Assembly (NCBI RefSeq): GCF_965342175.1
Contig: NZ_CBDRBL010000015.1
Span: 1-64,000, forward strand
Reading direction: 5' to 3'
Length of the DNA stretch: 64,000 nt
Source: Actinacidiphila sp965342175
Lineage (GTDB): Bacteria; Actinomycetota; Actinomycetes; Streptomycetales; Streptomycetaceae
Shown: piece after piece, positions 17,671 to 25,842 of the stretch
How the letters are laid out: every line of letters begins with the position of its first letter
Position numbering within the stretch: the first letter of the stretch is position 1
Made by a program: the position numbers and the translations under genes
The notes under the pieces: generated by a model
Databases searched by the model: none
What the model was told of the DNA's origin: nothing
The model's input: only the letters and a program-made list of their open reading frames with translations

Positions 17671-19200
17671 ATGAACAGTCTCGACTGGGCCGTGCTCGTC
17701 GGCTACTTCGGCGTGATGGTCGCCATCGGCCTGTGGTCCCACAAACGCGTCGACGACGTCAGCGACTTCTTCACCGCCGGCGGCCGCATGCCCTGGTGGC
17801 TGTCCGGCATCTCGCACCACATGTCCGGCTACAGCGCGGTCATGTTCACCGGCTACGCGGGCATCGCCTACACCTACGGCATCACCTCGTACGTCACCTG
17901 GTCCTTCCCCATCGCCATCGGCATCGCCATCGGGGCCAACCTCTTCGCGCCCCGGCTGAACCGGCTGCGCTCCCGGCTGCACGTGGCCTCGCCGCTCGAA
18001 TACCTGAAAAACCGTTACAACATCCCGACGCAGCAGGCACTGGCCGTCTCCGGCGTGCTGCTCAAGATCGTGGACGTGGGCGCCAAGTGGGCGGCGATCG
18101 CCACCCTCCTGTCGGTCTTCACCGGAGTCTCCCTCAACCAGGGCATCCTGATCACCGGTGCCGTCACGGCCGTCTACTGCACGGTCGGCGGGCTGTGGGC
18201 GGACGCCCTCACCGAGCTGGGCCAGTTCGTCATCCAGCTGCTGGCCGGGCTCGCCATGCTGGTGGCGGTGCTGGGCGAGATCGGCGGGATCAGCGGGCTG
18301 TGGACGGTCTGGGACAAGCTGCCCGACAACCACACCGCGCCGACCGCCGGGCCCTACACCCTCACCTTCCTGCTGGCATACCTCTTCATCAAGACGTTCG
18401 AGTACAACGGCGGCATGTGGAACCAGGCCCAGCGCTACATGGCCACCGGCAGCGCCCGCGAGGCCACCCGCTCGGCCCGGCTGTCGGCCCTGCTGTGGTT
18501 CGTCTGGCCGCTGGTCCTCTTCTTCCCGATGTGGGTCGCCCCGCTGCTGGTGAAGGCGCAGAAGCCGGACGCCTCGGACTCCTACGCCCTGCTGACCGAA
18601 CAGCTGCTGCCGCACGGCCTGCTGGGCCTGGTGGTCGTCGGCTTCTTCTCCCACACCATGGCCATGTGCTCCTCGGACGCCAACGCCATCGCCGCCGTCT
18701 TCACCCGGGACATCGCGCCGGTGCTGTCCAAGGCGGCGCGCGGCTGGAACGCGCGGGCCGGGCTGATCGCCGCCCGGATCACCACCGTGGCCTTCCTCGC
18801 CCTGTCGATGGCGGTCGCCACCCAGGTGGACTCCCCGACGTTCAAGGACATCATCACGGTCGTCATCAAGTGGGTGGCCGGCCTGATGGGCCCGATCGCG
18901 ATCCCCTTCATGCTCGGGCTGCTGCGCACGTTCCGGAAGTCCGGCCCGACGGCGGCGCTGGTCTCCTGGGCGGCGGGCCTGTTCGCCTTCTGGCTCACCA
19001 CGTACGGCCTGGACGGCGTGCAGCTGCAGATCCAGATCGTCACACCGCTGGCGGTCAGCCTCGTGCTCTACGTGCTCATCGGCTTCGTCAAGCCCGAGGA
19101 CACCCCGGAGCGCGACGCGATCCTGGCGCGCGTCAACACCGACGGGGACGGCGAGGGGGACGCCGCCGCGGCCCTGCCCGAGGAGCCCGCGAAGGCCTGA
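17671..19200 (+). CDS. Sodium:solute symporter family protein (509 aa)
   Basis: An SSS-family secondary carrier with about 13 membrane helices, predicted to couple Na+ influx to uptake of a small organic solute. Family landmarks include the start WAVLVGYFGVMVAIGLWSHK, the motif VDDVSDFFTAGGRMPWW (the 'F-x-x-G-R' segment), ITGAVTAVYCTVGGLWADAL and FSHTMAMCSSDANAIAAVFT. The substrate cannot be read from sequence; sugar, acetate, proline or pantothenate carriers all share this fold. I start at ATG 17671 after GGAAGGGG. The gene is monocistronic, preceded by an operator-like palindrome and ended by a hairpin. Confidence 0.92.
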   Translation: MNSLDWAVLVGYFGVMVAIGLWSHKRVDDVSDFFTAGGRMPWWLSGISHHMSGYSAVMFTGYAGIAYTYGITSYVTWSFPIAIGIAIGANLFAPRLNRLRSRLHVASPLEYLKNRYNIPTQQALAVSGVLLKIVDVGAKWAAIATLLSVFTGVSLNQGILITGAVTAVYCTVGGLWADALTELGQFVIQLLAGLAMLVAVLGEIGGISGLWTVWDKLPDNHTAPTAGPYTLTFLLAYLFIKTFEYNGGMWNQAQRYMATGSAREATRSARLSALLWFVWPLVLFFPMWVAPLLVKAQKPDASDSYALLTEQLLPHGLLGLVVVGFFSHTMAMCSSDANAIAAVFTRDIAPVLSKAARGWNARAGLIAARITTVAFLALSMAVATQVDSPTFKDIITVVIKWVAGLMGPIAIPFMLGLLRTFRKSGPTAALVSWAAGLFAFWLTTYGLDGVQLQIQIVTPLAVSLVLYVLIGFVKPEDTPERDAILARVNTDGDGEGDAAAALPEEPAKA

Positions 19201-19206
19201 CGGCCG

Positions 19207-19242
19207 GTGTCCCGGGGAGGGCCGTCACCCGCCCCGGGACAC
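19207..19242 (+). terminator. Terminator after the symporter gene
   Basis: Perfect 11-bp arms GTGTCCCGGGG/CCCCGGGACAC around a 14-nt loop, lying between the convergent symporter and thioredoxin genes. It may serve both. Confidence 0.8.
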
Positions 19243-19258
19243 ACGGCACCCGCCCCGT

Positions 19259-19594
19259 TCACAGGACGTCGGCGAGCTCCTGCCGCAACCGCCGCTTGGG
19301 CCGCGCGCCCACGAGGGCCCGCACCGGCTCCCCCGCCCGGAAGACCATCAGGGTCGGCATCGACAGGACGCCGTACGCCGACGTCGCCTGCGGGTTGCGG
19401 TCCACGTCCAGCTGGACGACCTTCAGCCGGCCCGCCTCCTCCCGCGCGAGCTCCGCCAGGACGGGGGCGATCCGGCGGCACGGCTCGCACCAGGCGGCGG
19501 TGAACTCCACCAGCACCGGCCCCTCGGCCGCCAGCACCTCCTCGGCCCAGGTCGCGTCGGTCACCGTCGTCAGGCCCTCGGTATGCGTCGTCAT
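19259..19594 (-). CDS. Thioredoxin-family protein (111 aa)
   Basis: A dithiol-disulphide oxidoreductase of the thioredoxin fold. The active site is WCEPC (FTAAWCEPCRRIAPVLAELA) in place of the canonical WCGPC. The cis-proline loop SMPTLMVFRAGEPV and the strand LKVVQLDVDRNPQATSAYGV are intact, and the length is normal. The start (MTTHTEGLTTV) follows GAGAGGAG and overlaps the MerR stop by 4 bp. The gene is therefore in an operon with, and probably regulated by, the MerR protein. A role in thiol stress is inferred. Confidence 0.93.
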   Translation of the reverse strand: MTTHTEGLTTVTDATWAEEVLAAEGPVLVEFTAAWCEPCRRIAPVLAELAREEAGRLKVVQLDVDRNPQATSAYGVLSMPTLMVFRAGEPVRALVGARPKRRLRQELADVL

Positions 19595-20010
19595 GGCGTA
19601 CTCCTCTCGCTCGCCTCGCAGTCGAACTGGCAGCGCGGTGCGGAGGCGCCCTGGGCCGCGGTCCGTTCCGCGCGGGCGAGCTGCGAGCCGAGCCGCTCGC
19701 GGACCTCCGCCAGGCGGTCGATGCACTCGTCCAGTTCGGCGAGCTTGCGCCGGTAGACCTCGAGCGAGGCGGCGCACGAGTCGCCCTCGGGGTGGCCGGC
19801 CCGCAGGCAGTCCACGAACGGGCGGGTGTCGGCCAGTTCGAAGCCGAAGGCGCGCAGCTCCTGGATCTGCCGGAGCAGCCGCAGGTCCTGCTCGTCGTAC
19901 GCCCGGTAGCCGTTGCCCGCGCGCCGGGCGCGCAGCAGGCCGAGCGCTTCGTAGTGACGCAGGGCGCGGGTGGTGGTCCCGGCCCGTTCGGCGAGTTCTC
20001 CGATCCGCAT
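19591..20010 (-). CDS. MerR-family regulator with conserved cysteines (139 aa)
   Basis: Residues 1-70 form the MerR DNA-binding domain (MRIGELAERAGTTTRALRHY, then ARRAGNGYRAYDEQDLRLLR), followed by a dimerisation helix (EVYRRKLAELDECIDRLAEV). Cysteines lie at LRAGHPEGDSC and near the C-terminus in PRCQFDCEAS, suggesting metal or redox sensing, although the pattern is not that of SoxR's four-Cys cluster. It heads an operon with thioredoxin. A perfect 20-bp palindrome starts 16 bp upstream. I start at ATG 20010; the open frame extends upstream through the operator and is discarded. Confidence 0.9.
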   Translation of the reverse strand: MRIGELAERAGTTTRALRHYEALGLLRARRAGNGYRAYDEQDLRLLRQIQELRAFGFELADTRPFVDCLRAGHPEGDSCAASLEVYRRKLAELDECIDRLAEVRERLGSQLARAERTAAQGASAPRCQFDCEASERSTP

Positions 20011-20025
20011 GCCGCCGACGGTAGA

Positions 20026-20045
20026 CCTTGACGCGGGCGTCAAGG
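20026..20045 (-). promoter_or_regulatory. MerR-type palindromic operator CCTTGACGC-GG-GCGTCAAGG
   Basis: A perfect 20-bp palindrome directly upstream of the MerR/thioredoxin operon. On the minus strand it contains a TTGACG -35-like element, the arrangement typical of MerR proteins that act within the promoter spacer. Confidence 0.8.
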
Positions 20046-20162
20046 CCAGCGCGGGTCCAAGGCCCGCACCTGCCGCGCCGCCTCTTATTCCCGCCGGAGC
20101 CCCGCGGCCCGGTGATCCTTCCGACACCGCCGACCGGCCCGCGCCGCGCCTATCCTCGAAGG

Positions 20163-22736
20163 ATGAGCCACACTCCGCCCACTGCCAACAGCATGCGTCG
20201 TGCCCTCAGGCGTGCCCGTGACGGCGTCGCGCTCGACACCGCGGAGGCCGCCGTGCTGCTGCAGGCCCGGGGGGAGGATCTCGCCTCCCTCACCGAGAGC
20301 GCCGCCCGGGTGCGGGACGCCGGTCTCGAGGCGGCGGGACGGCCGGGGGTCATCACCTACTCCAAGAGCGTCTTCATCCCGCTCACCCGCCTGTGCCGGG
20401 ACAAGTGCCACTACTGCACCTTCGCGACCGTCCCCGGCAAGCTGCGGCGGGCCGGGCACGGGATGTTCATGTCCCCGGACGAGGTGCTGGAGATCGCGCG
20501 GCGCGGCGCCGAACTCGGCTGTAAGGAAGCCCTGATCACGCTGGGGGACAAGCCGGAGGACCGCTGGCCCGAGGCCCGTGAGTGGCTCGACGCCCACGGC
20601 TACGACGACACCATCGCCTACGTCCGGGCGATGTCGGTGCGGATCCTGGAGGAGACGGGGCTGCTCCCGCACCTCAACCCGGGGGTCATGAGCTGGACGG
20701 ACTTCCAGCGTCTGAAGCCGGTCGCGCCCTCGATGGGCATGATGCTGGAGACGACGGCGACCCGGCTGTGGAGCGAGCCCGGCGGCCCGCACTACGGCTC
20801 CCCCGACAAGGAACCGGCCGTACGGCTGCGGGTGCTGGAGGACGCGGGCCGCAGCTCCGTGCCCTTCACCAGCGGACTGCTCATCGGCATCGGAGAGACG
20901 TACGAGGAGCGCGCCGAGTCGCTGTTCGCGCTGCGCCGCGTGGCCCGGTCGTACCAGGGCATCCAGGAGCTGATCATCCAGAACTTCCGCGCGAAGCCGG
21001 ACACCGCGATGCGCGGCATGCCGGACGCGGAGCTGGACGACCTGGTGGCCACCGTGGCGGTCGCCCGGCACATCATGGGCCCCTCGGCCTGCCTGCAGGC
21101 GCCGCCGAACCTGGTGGACGCGGAGTACGCCCGGCTGATCGGGGCCGGCATCGACGACTGGGGCGGGGTCTCCCCGCTGACGCCGGACCACGTCAACCCC
21201 GAGCGGCCCTGGCCGCAGATCGAGGAACTGGCGGCGCGCTCGGCGGAGGCGGGCTTCTCCTTGCGCGAACGGCTCTGCGTGTACCCGGAGTTCGTCCTGC
21301 GCGGCGAGCCGTGGCTGGACCCGCGGCTGCTGCCGCACGTCACCGCGCTGGCCGACCCCGCCACGGGCCTGGCGCGCGAGGACGCCGAGGTCACCGGCCG
21401 TCCGTGGCAGGAGCCGGAGGAGGTCTTCACCGCCGCGGGCCGCACCGACCTGCACCGCACCATCGACACCGAGGGCCGCACCGGCGACCGCCGCGCGGAC
21501 TTCGACGAGGTGTACGGCGACTGGGAGGCGCTGCGCGAGCAGGCCGCGCCCGGCCTGGTCCCGGACCGCATCGAGGCCGACGTGCGCACCGCGCTGTCCG
21601 TGGCCGCCGACGACCCCACGAAGCTGACCGACGCCGAGGCGCTCGCGCTGCTGCACGCGAACGGGCCGGCGCTGGACGCGCTGTGCCGGATCGCCGACGA
21701 CGTCCGGCGTGACGCGGTGGGCGACGAGGTCACCTACGTCGTCACCCGCAACATCAACTTCACCAACGTCTGCTACACCGGCTGCCGTTTCTGCGCCTTC
21801 GCGCAGCGCCGCACCGACGCCGACGCCTACACCCTGTCGCTGTCCCAGGTCGCCGACCGGGCCGAGCAGGCCTGGCAGGTCGGCGCGACCGAGGTGTGCA
21901 TGCAGGGCGGCATCCATCCCGACCTGCCCGGCACCGCCTACTTCGACATCGCGCGGGCGGTGAAGGAGCGCGTACCCGGCATGCATGTGCACGCCTTCTC
22001 CCCCATGGAGGTCGTCAACGGCGCCACCCGCACGGGCCTGTCCATCCGCGAGTGGCTGACCGCCGCCAAGGAGGCCGGACTGGACTCCATCCCGGGCACC
22101 GCCGCCGAGATCCTCGACGACGAGGTCCGCTGGGTGCTCACCAAGGGCAAGCTGCCCGCCGCCACCTGGGTCGAGGTGGTCACCACCGCCCACGAACTGG
22201 GCCTGCCCTCTTCCTCCACCATGATGTACGGGCACGTCGACCAGCCCCACCACTGGCTCGCCCACCTGCGTCTGCTGGCCGAGATCCAGCAGCGCACGGG
22301 CGGCTTCACCGAGTTCGTGACGCTGCCCTTCATCCACACCAACGCGCCCGTCTACCTGGCGGGCATCGCCCGCCCCGGGCCCACGCTGCGCGACAACCGC
22401 GCCGTCACCGCCATGGCCCGGCTCCTCCTGCACCCGCACATCCGCAACATCCAGACCAGCTGGGTCAAGCTCGGCACCGACGGCGCCGCCGAGATGCTGC
22501 GCTCTGGGGCCAACGACCTCGGCGGGACCCTGATGGAGGAGACCATCTCCCGCATGGCCGGCTCCAGCTACGGCTCCCACCGGTCCATCCGCGATCTGGT
22601 GGCCATCGCCGACGCCGCGGGCCGACCCGCCCGCCAGCGCACGACCACCTACGGCGAGGTGTCCGCCGAGCGCATCGCCACGGGTCTGGCCTCCGACGGC
22701 CACCTGCCGGAACTGCTGCCGGTCCTGGAGGACTGA
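20163..22736 (+). CDS. fbiC: FO synthase, CofG-CofH fusion FbiC (857 aa)
   Basis: Makes the deazaflavin FO, the chromophore precursor of coenzyme F420, from tyrosine and 5-amino-6-ribitylamino-uracil. Two radical-SAM domains are fused. The N-terminal CofG half has the cluster motif CRDKCHYC (Cys78, 82, 85) and the C-terminal CofH half has CYTGCRFC (Cys537, 541, 544). Supporting motifs include MQGGIHPDLPGTAYFDI and HVHAFSPMEV. The length matches actinobacterial FbiC. The start at ATG 20163 is the first after the divergent MerR region. The gene is monocistronic and followed by a strong hairpin. Confidence 0.97.
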   Translation: MSHTPPTANSMRRALRRARDGVALDTAEAAVLLQARGEDLASLTESAARVRDAGLEAAGRPGVITYSKSVFIPLTRLCRDKCHYCTFATVPGKLRRAGHGMFMSPDEVLEIARRGAELGCKEALITLGDKPEDRWPEAREWLDAHGYDDTIAYVRAMSVRILEETGLLPHLNPGVMSWTDFQRLKPVAPSMGMMLETTATRLWSEPGGPHYGSPDKEPAVRLRVLEDAGRSSVPFTSGLLIGIGETYEERAESLFALRRVARSYQGIQELIIQNFRAKPDTAMRGMPDAELDDLVATVAVARHIMGPSACLQAPPNLVDAEYARLIGAGIDDWGGVSPLTPDHVNPERPWPQIEELAARSAEAGFSLRERLCVYPEFVLRGEPWLDPRLLPHVTALADPATGLAREDAEVTGRPWQEPEEVFTAAGRTDLHRTIDTEGRTGDRRADFDEVYGDWEALREQAAPGLVPDRIEADVRTALSVAADDPTKLTDAEALALLHANGPALDALCRIADDVRRDAVGDEVTYVVTRNINFTNVCYTGCRFCAFAQRRTDADAYTLSLSQVADRAEQAWQVGATEVCMQGGIHPDLPGTAYFDIARAVKERVPGMHVHAFSPMEVVNGATRTGLSIREWLTAAKEAGLDSIPGTAAEILDDEVRWVLTKGKLPAATWVEVVTTAHELGLPSSSTMMYGHVDQPHHWLAHLRLLAEIQQRTGGFTEFVTLPFIHTNAPVYLAGIARPGPTLRDNRAVTAMARLLLHPHIRNIQTSWVKLGTDGAAEMLRSGANDLGGTLMEETISRMAGSSYGSHRSIRDLVAIADAAGRPARQRTTTYGEVSAERIATGLASDGHLPELLPVLED

Positions 22737-22738
22737 GC

Positions 22739-22765
22739 GGGGGGCGCGGCCGGGCCGCGCCCCCC
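22739..22765 (+). terminator. Terminator after fbiC
   Basis: Perfect 12-bp stem GGGGGGCGCGGC/GCCGCGCCCCCC with a 3-nt loop, starting 2 bp after the stop codon. Confidence 0.85.
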
Positions 22766-22819
22766 TCGACCTGTGCAAAAGAGTCCGAGCAACTCTCCAA
22801 AAGCGTCACACAGGCTGCG

Positions 22820-22837
22820 CACCTCCTGCGGGAGGTG
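22820..22837. promoter_or_regulatory. Short inverted repeat CACCTCC-TGCG-GGAGGTG
   Basis: A 7-bp perfect stem with a 4-nt loop, about 100 bp before the zinc-ribbon protein gene. It could be an operator or a leader hairpin; no regulator is implicated. Confidence 0.35.
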
Positions 22838-22935
22838 TCGTTAGCGTTGCTGGCCTTCCGCCCCGCACGGGCCATGTGCGCGCGGACCGCCGCCGACGTC
22901 CCCCGGCGGCGCTGTCAGCAGAGAAAGACTCGGAG

Positions 22936-23724
22936 ATGGACTACTGCTCCTTTTGCCGTCGGCATCTCAACGGGGCTCTGGTGTGTCCGGGGTGCGGAGC
23001 GTACGCACCCGACATCGCACCGCCGATGTGGCAGGGCCCGGGCTCCACCGCCGGGGAGACGCACCTCGACGCGGAGCCCGACGGCTCCGACGATCCCGAC
23101 GGCACCGGACAGGACGACGCCGACCCGACCCGGCAGGGCCGCGCCGCCCGCCGCCGGCAGCTGGAGCGCTGGAAGAAGAACCGGCGCCGCGCAGCAGCCG
23201 CCACCGCCGTGGCGCTCTTCGGCGGCGGCCTGACCGTCGCGGTGACGCCGCACGGCGGCTCCAGGAGCCGGGCCGACACGGCAGCGGCGGCGGAGCCCCT
23301 GACTCCGGCGTCCACCCGTACCCTGCCGCTCTCCTCGGTCCCCGCGCGGTCCGGTGACGGCGCCCCGCACCGTCCAGCGGTCCAGCGCGCACACCCCCGC
23401 ACCGCCGTGCCCCCTACGGGGGCAGGCGCGTACGGGCGTGAGGCCGCACCGTCCGACGCGAGCACCCCCGCCGGCACCGCCCCCGACCCGGCGCACACGG
23501 CTCCGCGGGGCGGCAGCGGTCCCCGGGTGCGCACGGGCACGACCGTCCCCGTCCCCGAGGACACCGCTGCGCGGGCCGACACGCCGCGCACCACCGGCCC
23601 TTCGTCCGCCCCCCACGCTCCCGCGGACGTCCCGGCCACTCCCCCCACCACGACGGCGGCCCCCGTGCCGTCGGCGACGACGTCACCGATGCAGCTGTGC
23701 CTCCTGGTGCTCTGCCTCGGCTGA
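22936..23724 (+). CDS. Zinc-ribbon, single-pass membrane protein of the SCO2400 type (262 aa)
   Basis: Residues 1-24 form a compact zinc ribbon, MDYCSFCRRHLNG and LVCPGCGAYAPD, with two CxxC knuckles. A charged linker leads to a basic stop-transfer (RRRQLERWKKNRRRAAA) and a membrane helix at about 82-98 (TAVALFGGGLTVAVT). The remaining 160 residues are Ala/Pro/Thr-rich, extracytoplasmic and probably disordered, ending in a hydrophobic Cys-containing tail (MQLCLLVLCLG). I recognise the layout from Streptomyces proteins annotated SCO2400-like; no function is known. The next gene starts 17 bp downstream, so the two are probably co-transcribed. Confidence 0.75.
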   Translation: MDYCSFCRRHLNGALVCPGCGAYAPDIAPPMWQGPGSTAGETHLDAEPDGSDDPDGTGQDDADPTRQGRAARRRQLERWKKNRRRAAAATAVALFGGGLTVAVTPHGGSRSRADTAAAAEPLTPASTRTLPLSSVPARSGDGAPHRPAVQRAHPRTAVPPTGAGAYGREAAPSDASTPAGTAPDPAHTAPRGGSGPRVRTGTTVPVPEDTAARADTPRTTGPSSAPHAPADVPATPPTTTAAPVPSATTSPMQLCLLVLCLG

Positions 23725-23741
23725 CCGGAAAGGAACGACAC

Positions 23742-24227
23742 GTGCCGAGCAGCTACGCCGATCTCCACCGCCGACGCGTCCGCACCTGGCGGTTGTGGTT
23801 CGCCGGAGCCGCGGCCGCGGTACTCGCCGGGCTGCTGGCCAAGACCGGCATCCTGGTCGCGCAGAGGTTCCTGCTGCTGCCGCTGTTCGCCCCGGAGGGC
23901 TACGGGCTGTGGCGCGACGCGGCCGCCACCGCCTATGTCCTGGGAGCAGGGCTCGTCGCGCTCGCCGCGACGCTCCTGCTGCGCGTCCTGCTCACGGCGA
24001 CACCGCGCGCCACGCTGTTCTTCGCCTGGACCATGACCGCGCTGACCGCCTTCGCCGTGCTCGTCCCGCTGGCCCTGCGGCCCTCCAACGAGGTGCTCGC
24101 CGCCTGTGTGGTGAACCTCTTCATCGGTCTGGTGGTCACCTCGCTGCTCGCGGGTGCGGCCCGCTGGGCGCTGACCCGCGGCGGCCCGGCACCCCGGCCC
24201 GTCCGGGAGGGGAGCCGGGGCTGGTAA
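23742..24227 (+). CDS. Four-helix membrane protein (161 aa)
   Basis: Starts at GTG 23742 after AAAGGAAC. Four hydrophobic segments are visible: LWFAGAAAAVLAGLLAKTGI, TAYVLGAGLVALAATLLLRV, MTALTAFAVLVPLAL and VVNLFIGLVVTSLLAGAA. A pattern of short loops and a cytoplasmic basic tail resembles the small DUF6069-type membrane proteins of Streptomyces, but I am not certain of the family. It is co-transcribed with the zinc-ribbon protein gene and terminated by a clear hairpin. Confidence 0.75.
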   Translation: MPSSYADLHRRRVRTWRLWFAGAAAAVLAGLLAKTGILVAQRFLLLPLFAPEGYGLWRDAAATAYVLGAGLVALAATLLLRVLLTATPRATLFFAWTMTALTAFAVLVPLALRPSNEVLAACVVNLFIGLVVTSLLAGAARWALTRGGPAPRPVREGSRGW

Positions 24228-24250
24228 GCCGATCCCGAGCCTCCTCAGAA

Positions 24251-24276
24251 GCCTCCGCTGCCCCGGCAGCGGAGGC
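24251..24276 (+). terminator. Terminator with U-run
   Basis: Perfect 12-bp arms GCCTCCGCTGCC/GGCAGCGGAGGC, a 2-nt loop and a following CTTTTC. This is one of the most canonical terminators in the window. Confidence 0.9.
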
Positions 24277-24372
24277 CTTTTCGGCGCATGTCCGGCTGCT
24301 TTCGGTCGCGACCGGAAGCCCGCCGATTGAGTCGATTACAGTGCCTGGTCGAGTCGAGCAGAGAGGCGTTGC

Positions 24373-25479
24373 ATGAGCGGGGGCGTGTGGGGGCGTGCCG
24401 AGCAGCAGGACTTCCGCAGCCGGGTGCGCGGGTGCCTGCTCGGCGGCGCCATCGGCGACGCCCTGGGCGCCGGCGTGGAGTTCGACTCGCTGACCGCCAT
24501 CCGTCAGGCGCACGGCCAGGACGGGGTCACCGACTACGTCTCGGCGTACGGGCGGCGGGGGGCCGTCACCGACGACACCCAGATGTCGCTGTTCACCGCG
24601 GAGGGCCTGATACGCGCCCAGGTGCGCCGCGACACCGGGGCCTGGCACCCGCCCACCGATGTGCACCGCGCCTACCTGCGCTGGGCGGCCACCCAGAGCG
24701 ACTGGGGGCCCGACGAGCGCCGTGAGGACACCGGCTGGCTGGCCCGCGAGGAGTGGCTGTACGCGCGCCGCGCCCCCGCGAAGGCCTGCCTCACCGGGCT
24801 CGGCGACGAGCGGATGGGCACTTTGGACAAGCCCAAGAACCCGCAGTCCAAGGACTGCGGAACGGTCACGCGGTCCGCCCCCTTCGGACTGCTGGTCGGC
24901 TGGGAGCCGCAGCTGGTGCTCCAGCTCGCCGCGGAGTGCGCCGCGCAGACGCACGGTCACCCCACGAGTGCCGTCGCGGCCGGGGCGTTCGCCGTCATCA
25001 TCCACGGGCTGGCCCGCGGCCAGACCCTGGACGGTGCCGTTCAGCACGCGCTGGCCCTGATCGCGGCACGCCCCGGGCACGAGGAGACCTCCGCGGCCCT
25101 GCAGGCCGCCCTCGGCGCCGTGCGCCAGGGGCTCCCCAGCCCGGAGCGGGTGGAGTCCCTGGGCACGGGCCGGACGGCCGAGGAGGCGCTCGCCATCGGC
25201 GTCTACTGCGCCCTGGTGGCCGAGGACGTCCGGCACGGGCTGCTGCTCGCGGTCAACCACTCCGGGGACAGCGACTCCACCGGCTCGATCTGCGGCAACC
25301 TGCTCGGCGCACGGGACGGCGAGACCGCCCTGCCTCCGGCATGGGTCGCGGAGCTGGAGGGCCGGGGGACCATCCTCCAGGTCGCCGACGACTTCGCCAT
25401 GGAGCTGACCCAGGGGGCGGTGCTGCACGGCCCCGGCGGCGCGTCGGCGGCGTGGCTGCGCCGCTATCCCGGCCGCTGA
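24373..25479 (+). CDS. ADP-ribosylglycohydrolase family protein (368 aa)
   Basis: Predicted to remove ADP-ribose from modified proteins or small molecules. The metal-binding motifs of the DraG/ARH fold are present: GAIGDALGAGVEFDSL near residues 27-42, GAVTDDTQMSLFTAEGL near 60-76 (two Asp ligands) and NHSGDSDSTGSICGNLLGA near 295-313 (three acidic/polar ligands). The length is typical. It is monocistronic, with its start at ATG 24373. The physiological substrate is unknown. Confidence 0.93.
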   Translation: MSGGVWGRAEQQDFRSRVRGCLLGGAIGDALGAGVEFDSLTAIRQAHGQDGVTDYVSAYGRRGAVTDDTQMSLFTAEGLIRAQVRRDTGAWHPPTDVHRAYLRWAATQSDWGPDERREDTGWLAREEWLYARRAPAKACLTGLGDERMGTLDKPKNPQSKDCGTVTRSAPFGLLVGWEPQLVLQLAAECAAQTHGHPTSAVAAGAFAVIIHGLARGQTLDGAVQHALALIAARPGHEETSAALQAALGAVRQGLPSPERVESLGTGRTAEEALAIGVYCALVAEDVRHGLLLAVNHSGDSDSTGSICGNLLGARDGETALPPAWVAELEGRGTILQVADDFAMELTQGAVLHGPGGASAAWLRRYPGR

Positions 25480-25822
25480 CGGCCCGCGGCGGCCCGGCGG
25501 GAGTTCCGCACTCCCCAGGGACCGGGGTCCTGGGCCCTCGTCCCCCCAGCCGACGTCCGCACTGCGGACGGTTGTCCGGCGGGCGCGCCCGCTGACGACC
25601 CGAACGACCCGCCGTCACCCGGGGCCGGACCGCGATGGACCGGCCTACGGAACGGCATCGCCGGTGGTACGCCGGGATCGGGGTGGGCTGGCTGGTCGAG
25701 GTGGGCGACTTCACGACCCGCCGCCCTCGGCTGCGCGCCCCCTCCGAGCGCTGCACCTCCGGGCGCCGCGAACGCCACTCACCGGCCGGCACCCGCCCAC
25801 CGACGACCCGAACAACCCGCCG
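25480..25822. other. Gene-poor stretch with an imperfect direct repeat
   Basis: No gene is supported here. A 41-bp sequence at 25594-25634 recurs at 25802-25842 (37 of 41 identical), the second copy containing the stop codon of the AMP-ligase-like gene. Confidence 0.5.
25594..25634 (+). repeat. 41-bp imperfect direct repeat, copy 1
   Basis: Begins GACGACCCGAACGACCCGCC. It matches copy 2 at 37 of 41 positions. Confidence 0.85.
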
Positions 25823-25842
25823 TCACCCCGGGCCGGGTCGCG
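25802..25842 (+). repeat. 41-bp imperfect direct repeat, copy 2
   Basis: Begins GACGACCCGAACAACCCGCC. It overlaps the 3' end of the AMP-ligase-like gene and supplies its stop and last codons. Confidence 0.85.

Noticed and set aside
25635..25801. Small coding gene between the direct repeats
   Set aside because: The frame from 25635 has an ATG but no ribosome-binding site and reads as Arg-rich low-complexity sequence.
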